Positions 13,755 to 17,373 of a stretch of DNA of 17,373 bases are shown here, piece after piece; the first letter of the stretch is position 1, and each line of letters opens with the position of its first letter. This DNA is from an uncultured Oscillibacter sp. (lineage in GTDB: Bacteria > Bacillota > Clostridia > Oscillospirales > Oscillospiraceae): positions 1-17,373 of the forward strand of contig CAJTMG010000036.1 in assembly GCA_910577405.1 (NCBI GenBank), given 5' to 3'. Under the pieces are notes generated by a model that worked only from the letters and a program-made list of their open reading frames with translations, was not told the DNA's origin and did not search any database. The position numbers and the translations under genes are program-made.

Positions 13755-13895
13755 ATGAAGAGAATCAAGACTCTCAAGACCCGCAATCTCTGCGAGAGCG
13801 CGAAGAAGGGTGGCTGCGGCGAGTGCCAGACCTCCTGCCAGTCCGCGTGCAAGACCAGCTGCGGCGTAGCGAACCAGAAGTGCGAGAAGAAGTAA
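13755..13895 (+). CDS. scfA: SCIFF ranthipeptide precursor with seven cysteines
   Basis: A 46-aa peptide too small for routine gene calls. It is recognisable as SCIFF ('six cysteines in forty-five residues') by the MKRIKTLKT leader and the GGCGECQTSCQSACKTSC core. The six family cysteines are at residues 21, 24, 28, 32, 36 and 43; an additional Cys13 lies in the leader region. In known systems the adjacent radical SAM enzyme joins a core Cys sulfur to a nearby Thr or other residue, making a thioether (ranthipeptide) bond. The biological role is unsettled; the precursor is nearly universal in Clostridia. ATG 13755 follows GGAG with 9-nt spacing. A hairpin at 13913-13943 separates it from the maturase gene. 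Confidence 0.95.
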   Translation: MKRIKTLKTRNLCESAKKGGCGECQTSCQSACKTSCGVANQKCEKK

Positions 13896-13912
13896 GCAAG
13901 GACCTTAGAAAG

Positions 13913-13943
13913 AGCGCTGCCGGTATTCAGGCGGCGCTTTTTT
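13913..13943 (+). terminator. Partial terminator (attenuator) between peptide and maturase genes
   Basis: AGCGCTGCC (13913-13921) pairs with GGCGGCGCT (13930-13938) with one wobble, followed by six T. Such a leaky terminator would give much more precursor than maturase message, a usual arrangement in RiPP operons. Confidence 0.8.
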
Positions 13944-14003
13944 CAAGGGCATAGGGTTTCATAGGCTGATTTTTTGGCTGCTGCATTCATACAGGAGGAA
14001 TTT

Positions 14004-15374
14004 ATGGTACATCAGTACAAGCTGAACGGATACAACATCGTGCTTGACGCCTGTTCCGGGGCGATTCATATAGTAGACGAGCTTGCCTATGACGTGATAG
14101 CGCTTTACCCGGACCACACGCCGGAAGAGATCACAGCGGCGCTGAGGGAACAGCATCAGGTCACGGAGGACGAGCTGCGGGAGTGCGTGGCAGATGTGGA
14201 GGAACTGGTGCGGTCAGGCCAGCTCTATTCGCCGGATACCTTTTCGGAGATTGCGGGGACCTTCAAGGAGCGTTCCGGGGACGTGGTCAAGGCCCTCTGC
14301 CTCCACGTGGCCCATACCTGCAATCTGAACTGCGCCTACTGCTTTGCCAGCCAGGGACGCTTCCACGGGGACCGTGCGCTGATGTCTCTGGAAACCGGCA
14401 GACGGGCGTTAGACTTCCTGATCGAGCATTCCGGGAGCCGTCGGAATCTGGAGGTGGACTTTTTCGGCGGGGAGCCTCTGATGAACTGGCAGACGGTCAA
14501 GGACCTGGTCGCCTACGCAAGGAGCCGGGAAGAGGAGAGCGGGAAGCATTTCCGGTTTACCCTGACCACCAACGGAATGCTGATTGACGACGATGTGATT
14601 GATTTTGCCAATCGCGAAATGGACAACGTGGTACTGTCGCTGGACGGCCGCAAAGAGATCCACGACCGTCTCCGGTTAGATTACGCAGGGAACGGAAGCT
14701 ATGACCGGATTGTACCCAAATTCCAAAAGCTGGTTCAGGCGAGGGGCGGCGTCCGGTACTATATGCGGGGAACCTTCACTCATGCCAACCCGGATTTTAC
14801 CAAGGACCTGTTTCATATGGCGGACCTGGGCTTCACGGAACTGAGCATGGAGCCGGTGGTCTGCGCGCCCGACGACCCTGCGGCACTGACAGCGGCGGAC
14901 CTGGAGACAGTGAAGGGCGAATACGAGCTTTTGGCAAAGGAAATGCTGAAACGCCGTCAGGAAGGCCGTCCGATAACGTTCTATCACTATATGTTGGACC
15001 TGGAAGGCGGTCCCTGCATTTACAAACGGGTATCCGGCTGCGGTTCAGGGACGGAATACATGGCCGTGACGCCCTGGGGGGACCTGTATCCGTGTCATCA
15101 GTTTGTGGGCGAGGAAGCGTATAAGCTGGGGGACATCTGGAACGGCGTAACAAACACGGCTCTCCGGGAGGAATTCCGCGCCTGCAACGCCTACGCCCGG
15201 CCCGAGTGCGCGGACTGCTGGGCTAAGCTCTACTGCTCCGGCGGCTGCGCGGCCAATGCCTACCACGCGTCGGGGAGCATCCGGGGCGTATACGAGGCGG
15301 GCTGCGAGCTGTTCCGGAAACGGATAGAGTGCGCCATTATGCTGCAAGCGGCTCTGGCGGAGGAGGAAGCGTGA
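14004..15374 (+). CDS. scfB: SCIFF radical SAM/SPASM maturase
   Basis: A 456-aa enzyme that installs thioether crosslinks in the SCIFF peptide. Residues 1-85 resemble the peptide-recognition (RRE, PqqD-like) domain. The radical SAM cluster is bound by Cys106, Cys110 and Cys113 (CNLNCAYC), which reductively cleave S-adenosylmethionine. FFGGEP (153-158) is the GGE motif. The SPASM domain carries Cys338, 346, 364, 394, 402, 405, 411, 415 and 434, enough for two auxiliary 4Fe-4S clusters. AGGAGG lies just before ATG 14004; an upstream in-frame start would overlap no ribosome site. The stop TGA overlaps the next gene's GTG start (GTGA). Length and motifs agree with characterised maturases such as CteB. 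An electron donor is needed, and the ferredoxin gene at 16819 is a candidate. Confidence 0.95.
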   Translation: MVHQYKLNGYNIVLDACSGAIHIVDELAYDVIALYPDHTPEEITAALREQHQVTEDELRECVADVEELVRSGQLYSPDTFSEIAGTFKERSGDVVKALCLHVAHTCNLNCAYCFASQGRFHGDRALMSLETGRRALDFLIEHSGSRRNLEVDFFGGEPLMNWQTVKDLVAYARSREEESGKHFRFTLTTNGMLIDDDVIDFANREMDNVVLSLDGRKEIHDRLRLDYAGNGSYDRIVPKFQKLVQARGGVRYYMRGTFTHANPDFTKDLFHMADLGFTELSMEPVVCAPDDPAALTAADLETVKGEYELLAKEMLKRRQEGRPITFYHYMLDLEGGPCIYKRVSGCGSGTEYMAVTPWGDLYPCHQFVGEEAYKLGDIWNGVTNTALREEFRACNAYARPECADCWAKLYCSGGCAANAYHASGSIRGVYEAGCELFRKRIECAIMLQAALAEEEA

Positions 15375-16738
15375 CCACACCCATAGCGGAGTTCCTGCGG
15401 GGCTACCAGAGAGAGGGTATGAGCCGGTTCCATATGCCGGGACACAAGGGAGAGGGTCCTCTGGGCTGTGAGAACTGGGATCTGACGGAGATCGAAGGGG
15501 CGGACTCCCTTTATGAAGCCTCCGGAATCATTGCGGAGAGCGAAAAAAATGCTGCCGCCCTGTTTGGTTCCGGAACGATATGCTATTCTACGGAGGGTTC
15601 AAGTCAGTGTATCCGGGCCATGCTGTATCTGGCGCTTCTGCACCGTCCGGAGGGCGCGCCGAGGGTGATCGCCGCCGCCCGGAATGTCCACAAAGCCTAT
15701 GTCTATGCGGCGGCTCTTCTGGATTTTGAGACGCTCTGGTTATGGCCGGAGGAAACGGATTCTCTCTGCGCCTGTCCTGTCACGCCGGAGAGCCTTGACC
15801 GCGCCCTGTCCCGGATGGATGCCCCCCCGGCCGCCGTTTACGTCACCAGCCCGGACTATTTGGGGAATCTGGCGGATATTGGGGGCCTGTCGTCGGTCTG
15901 CCATGCTTACGGGACGCGGCTTCTCGCAGACAACGCCCATGGAGCCTACCTGCGCTTTCTGACGCCCTCCCTGCACCCGCTGGACCTGGGCGCGGACCTC
16001 TGCTGCGATTCCGCCCATAAGACGCTGCCGGTACTGACAGGGGGCGCGTATCTGCATATAGCGAAAGACGTACCACCGGCATTCGGGGAGGACGCGAAAA
16101 CAGCGCTGGCATTATTTGGGTCTACCAGCCCGTCCTATCTGACAATGGCGTCGCTGGATTTCTGCAATAAAGCGCTGTCGGAGAAAGAGCCGGAGCGCAT
16201 CCGGACAGCGGCGCGGAGGATGTCGGAGCTGAAACGGCGGCTGTCCGGGAAGGGCTGGCGTCTGAGGGGGGACGAGCCTCTGAAGCTGACCGTCGCCGCG
16301 CCAAAGGGTTGGACGGGTCAGGAGCTGGCAGGTCTTTTGCGGACATCCGGAGCAGAAGCGGAGTATGCAGACCGTGATTTCGTGGTGCTGATGGCTTCCG
16401 GCTCCACAAACGAGGAAGCCTTCCAGATTGCGGCTGATGCCTTCGACTGCGTCAGATCGGTCGCCTATGACCCCCGTCCTGTACTTCCGTTGGCAAGAGG
16501 GGAACGGGTGCTGTCCGTCCGGGACGCCCTGTTTGCGCCCCATGAGACGGTGACGGCGGAAGCAAGCCTGGGACGGGTCTGCGGCGCGCCAACGGTATCC
16601 TGTCCCCCCGCGATACCGATAGCGGTAACAGGAGAACGTATCAGCCGGGAGGCGCTGGAGCTGTTCCGGTACTACGGCGTTGAGACGGTAAACGTACTGC
16701 GGGAGCGCTGGCCGAAAAATGGATTGAAACTGGAATGA
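15371..16738 (+). CDS. Orn/Lys/Arg decarboxylase family PLP enzyme
   Basis: A 455-aa fold-type I PLP enzyme of the SpeA/YaaO-like class. N-terminal FHMPGHKG (20-27) is the family hallmark. YSTEGSSQ (72-79) is the cofactor-phosphate region, Asp187 and His190 lie in ADNAHGAY, and Lys217 in DSAHKTLP is the Schiff-base lysine. These enzymes decarboxylate arginine, lysine or ornithine to polyamine precursors. The substrate is not decidable here, and short YaaO-like members have uncertain activity. GTG 15371 is chosen because it overlaps the maturase stop (GTGA) and follows GGAGGAGGAAGC. The overlap implies translational coupling with SCIFF maturation, which is an unexpected partner. All key residues are present. 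Confidence 0.9.
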   Translation: MTTPIAEFLRGYQREGMSRFHMPGHKGEGPLGCENWDLTEIEGADSLYEASGIIAESEKNAAALFGSGTICYSTEGSSQCIRAMLYLALLHRPEGAPRVIAAARNVHKAYVYAAALLDFETLWLWPEETDSLCACPVTPESLDRALSRMDAPPAAVYVTSPDYLGNLADIGGLSSVCHAYGTRLLADNAHGAYLRFLTPSLHPLDLGADLCCDSAHKTLPVLTGGAYLHIAKDVPPAFGEDAKTALALFGSTSPSYLTMASLDFCNKALSEKEPERIRTAARRMSELKRRLSGKGWRLRGDEPLKLTVAAPKGWTGQELAGLLRTSGAEAEYADRDFVVLMASGSTNEEAFQIAADAFDCVRSVAYDPRPVLPLARGERVLSVRDALFAPHETVTAEASLGRVCGAPTVSCPPAIPIAVTGERISREALELFRYYGVETVNVLRERWPKNGLKLE

Positions 16739-16818
16739 AAACAACCGGAACGGGGCAAGCTGTAAGCCGAAGCCTTCCCAATAAGGGAGAGCGGATAATT
16801 TCAGTTGGAGGCAAGAAA

Positions 16819-16998
16819 ATGAACGCAACTGTAAACGAGAACTGCATCGGCTGCGGTTTGTGCGCTGGTACGTGTCCGGAAGTGTTCACCATGGGCGACG
16901 ATGGCCTTGCTCACGGCGGCGAGATTCCGGACGGCGTACAGGATCAGGCTCAGGAGGCTCGCGACGGCTGTCCGGTAAGCGCAATCAGCATCGAGTAA
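16819..16998 (+). CDS. Single-cluster 4Fe-4S ferredoxin
   Basis: A 59-aa electron carrier. CIGCGLC gives Cys9, Cys12 and Cys15, and CPVSAI gives Cys51: the four ligands of one 4Fe-4S cluster. Cys19 (in TCPEVF) is a fifth cysteine in the position that forms a disulfide in some archaeal ferredoxins, but here no sixth cysteine exists to pair with it. The surface is very acidic, usual for ferredoxins. GGAGG (16807-16811) has 7-nt spacing to ATG 16819. It lies 80 bp after the decarboxylase gene with no terminator between, so it may share the SCIFF operon transcript and could supply electrons to the radical SAM maturase. Confidence 0.93.
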   Translation: MNATVNENCIGCGLCAGTCPEVFTMGDDGLAHGGEIPDGVQDQAQEARDGCPVSAISIE

Positions 16999-17012
16999 AA
17001 AAAGAACCGCGA

Positions 17013-17090
17013 ATGATGGGTGTCCGCAAAACCGTAATCAAAAATGAATGGCAGGATGTCAGACAGAGGCTGGAAACCGTAAACAATTGA
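17013..17090 (+). CDS. Possible 25-aa peptide or gene remnant
   Basis: ATG 17013 (or 17016) to TGA 17088-17090 encodes 25 residues, charged and helix-prone (KNEWQDVRQRLETV). It ends directly before a terminator. No ribosome site precedes it, so expression is doubtful. It could be the remnant of a longer gene. No family recognised. Confidence 0.25.
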   Translation: MMGVRKTVIKNEWQDVRQRLETVNN

Positions 17091-17091
17091 T

Positions 17092-17135
17092 AAGACGCCA
17101 CATCTGAAATTACAGTCGGATGTGGTGTCTTTTTT
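17092..17135 (+). terminator. Rho-independent terminator of the SCIFF-ferredoxin region
   Basis: GACGCCACATC (17094-17104) pairs with GATGTGGTGTC (17119-17129) with one G-T pair, followed by six T. It closes the plus-strand transcription unit that begins at the SCIFF promoter. Confidence 0.9.
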
Positions 17136-17260
17136 GAAAATTTACGGTTTCTCCGCGATTACGTAAGCGTCAGACCTTACCCCAAGATCCCAAAGCACAG
17201 CGGGCAGAATCGGCATTTCCCCGAAGAGATCGGAAAAGCGTTGTATAAAAATCATAAAAA

Positions 17261-17305
17261 AACGGACATCTTTGCAAAAAAAGCAGAGATATCCGTTATT
17301 TTTTT
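17261..17305. terminator. Bidirectional rho-independent terminator
   Basis: Arms 17261-17275 and 17283-17297 pair over 15 bp (one mismatch, one wobble) around a seven-A loop. ATTTTTTT follows on the plus strand, and a matching A-run precedes the stem, giving T-rich sequence on the minus strand too. It likely separates this block from a gene to the right read toward it. Confidence 0.8.
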
Positions 17306-17314
17306 ATACCAAAA

Positions 17315-17346
17315 GCTGTTACAAAAAGTATACTTCCTGTAACAGC
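17315..17346. repeat. Nested palindrome, possible operator
   Basis: GCTGTTACA (17315-17323) and TGTAACAGC (17338-17346) are perfect inverted copies. The 14 bp between them contain a second palindrome, AAGTATACTT. There is no T-run. It sits in AT-rich DNA at the window edge, probably upstream of a gene to the right. It could bind a dimeric regulator or form a hairpin. Confidence 0.5.
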
Positions 17347-17373
17347 AAACGGGAATTGAAAATTTTTTCATTT

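Noticed and set aside
17142..17255. 37-codon minus-strand frame
   Set aside because: Protein-like composition, but it starts directly behind a terminator T-run, has no ribosome site and resembles no known family; left as non-coding.
1..17373. CRISPR arrays, tRNA or rRNA genes, insertion sequences
   Set aside because: No spaced direct repeats, cloverleaf-like sequences, rRNA stretches or transposase reading frames were recognised.

Overview
The window looks like chromosomal DNA of a spore-forming, anaerobic, gut-type Clostridia, probably of the Oscillospiraceae/Flavonifractor-Oscillibacter kind. The reasons are a SCIFF peptide with its radical SAM maturase, a split sporulation sigma-K gene, DUF3842 and DUF975 proteins, a clostridial ferredoxin and fairly high GC. 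The taxon is an inference.

The most important structure is at about 7.29-7.50 kb. The minus strand there encodes the first ~66 residues of pro-sigma-K (sigK/spoIVCB), which stop abruptly inside conserved region 2. Butted against that end, and convergent with it, is a large serine recombinase gene (5674-7305). This is the arrangement of the sigK-interrupting 'skin' element known from Bacillus subtilis and Clostridioides difficile, in which a mother-cell recombinase excises the element and restores sigK. On this reading everything from base 1 to about 7300 is element DNA, and the element continues past the left edge, where the 3' half of sigK should lie.

Inside the putative element (1-7300), left to right: the tail of an unidentified gene and two hairpins; a five-gene, overlapping, translationally coupled operon (ECF sigma factor, polytopic membrane protein that may be its anti-sigma, ABC ATPase, two ABC-2-like permeases); about 1 kb of poorly coding DNA with an inverted repeat, a terminator and a nonsense-interrupted ORF; a 64-codon ORF starting at TTG that overlaps the recombinase; and the recombinase.

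On the chromosomal side (7300-17373): sigK 5' half (-), GIY-YIG protein (+), DUF5655 protein (-), an unidentified 149-aa protein and a DUF975 membrane protein (+). Next comes a divergent pair: an ECF-transporter S component (-) and a MocR/PdxR-type regulator (+) separated by a palindromic operator candidate. This pair suggests vitamin B6 uptake control, but the regulator has Gln where the PLP-binding Lys should be. They are followed by DUF3842 and PHP-phosphoesterase genes (-).

The right end carries a SCIFF ranthipeptide locus: a 46-aa precursor with seven rather than six cysteines, an attenuator-like hairpin, the radical SAM/SPASM maturase, and a 4-nt-overlapping Orn/Lys/Arg decarboxylase-family gene. 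A small ferredoxin gene follows, closed by strong terminators. The maturase and the PLP enzyme appear translationally coupled, and the ferredoxin is a plausible electron carrier for the radical SAM enzyme.
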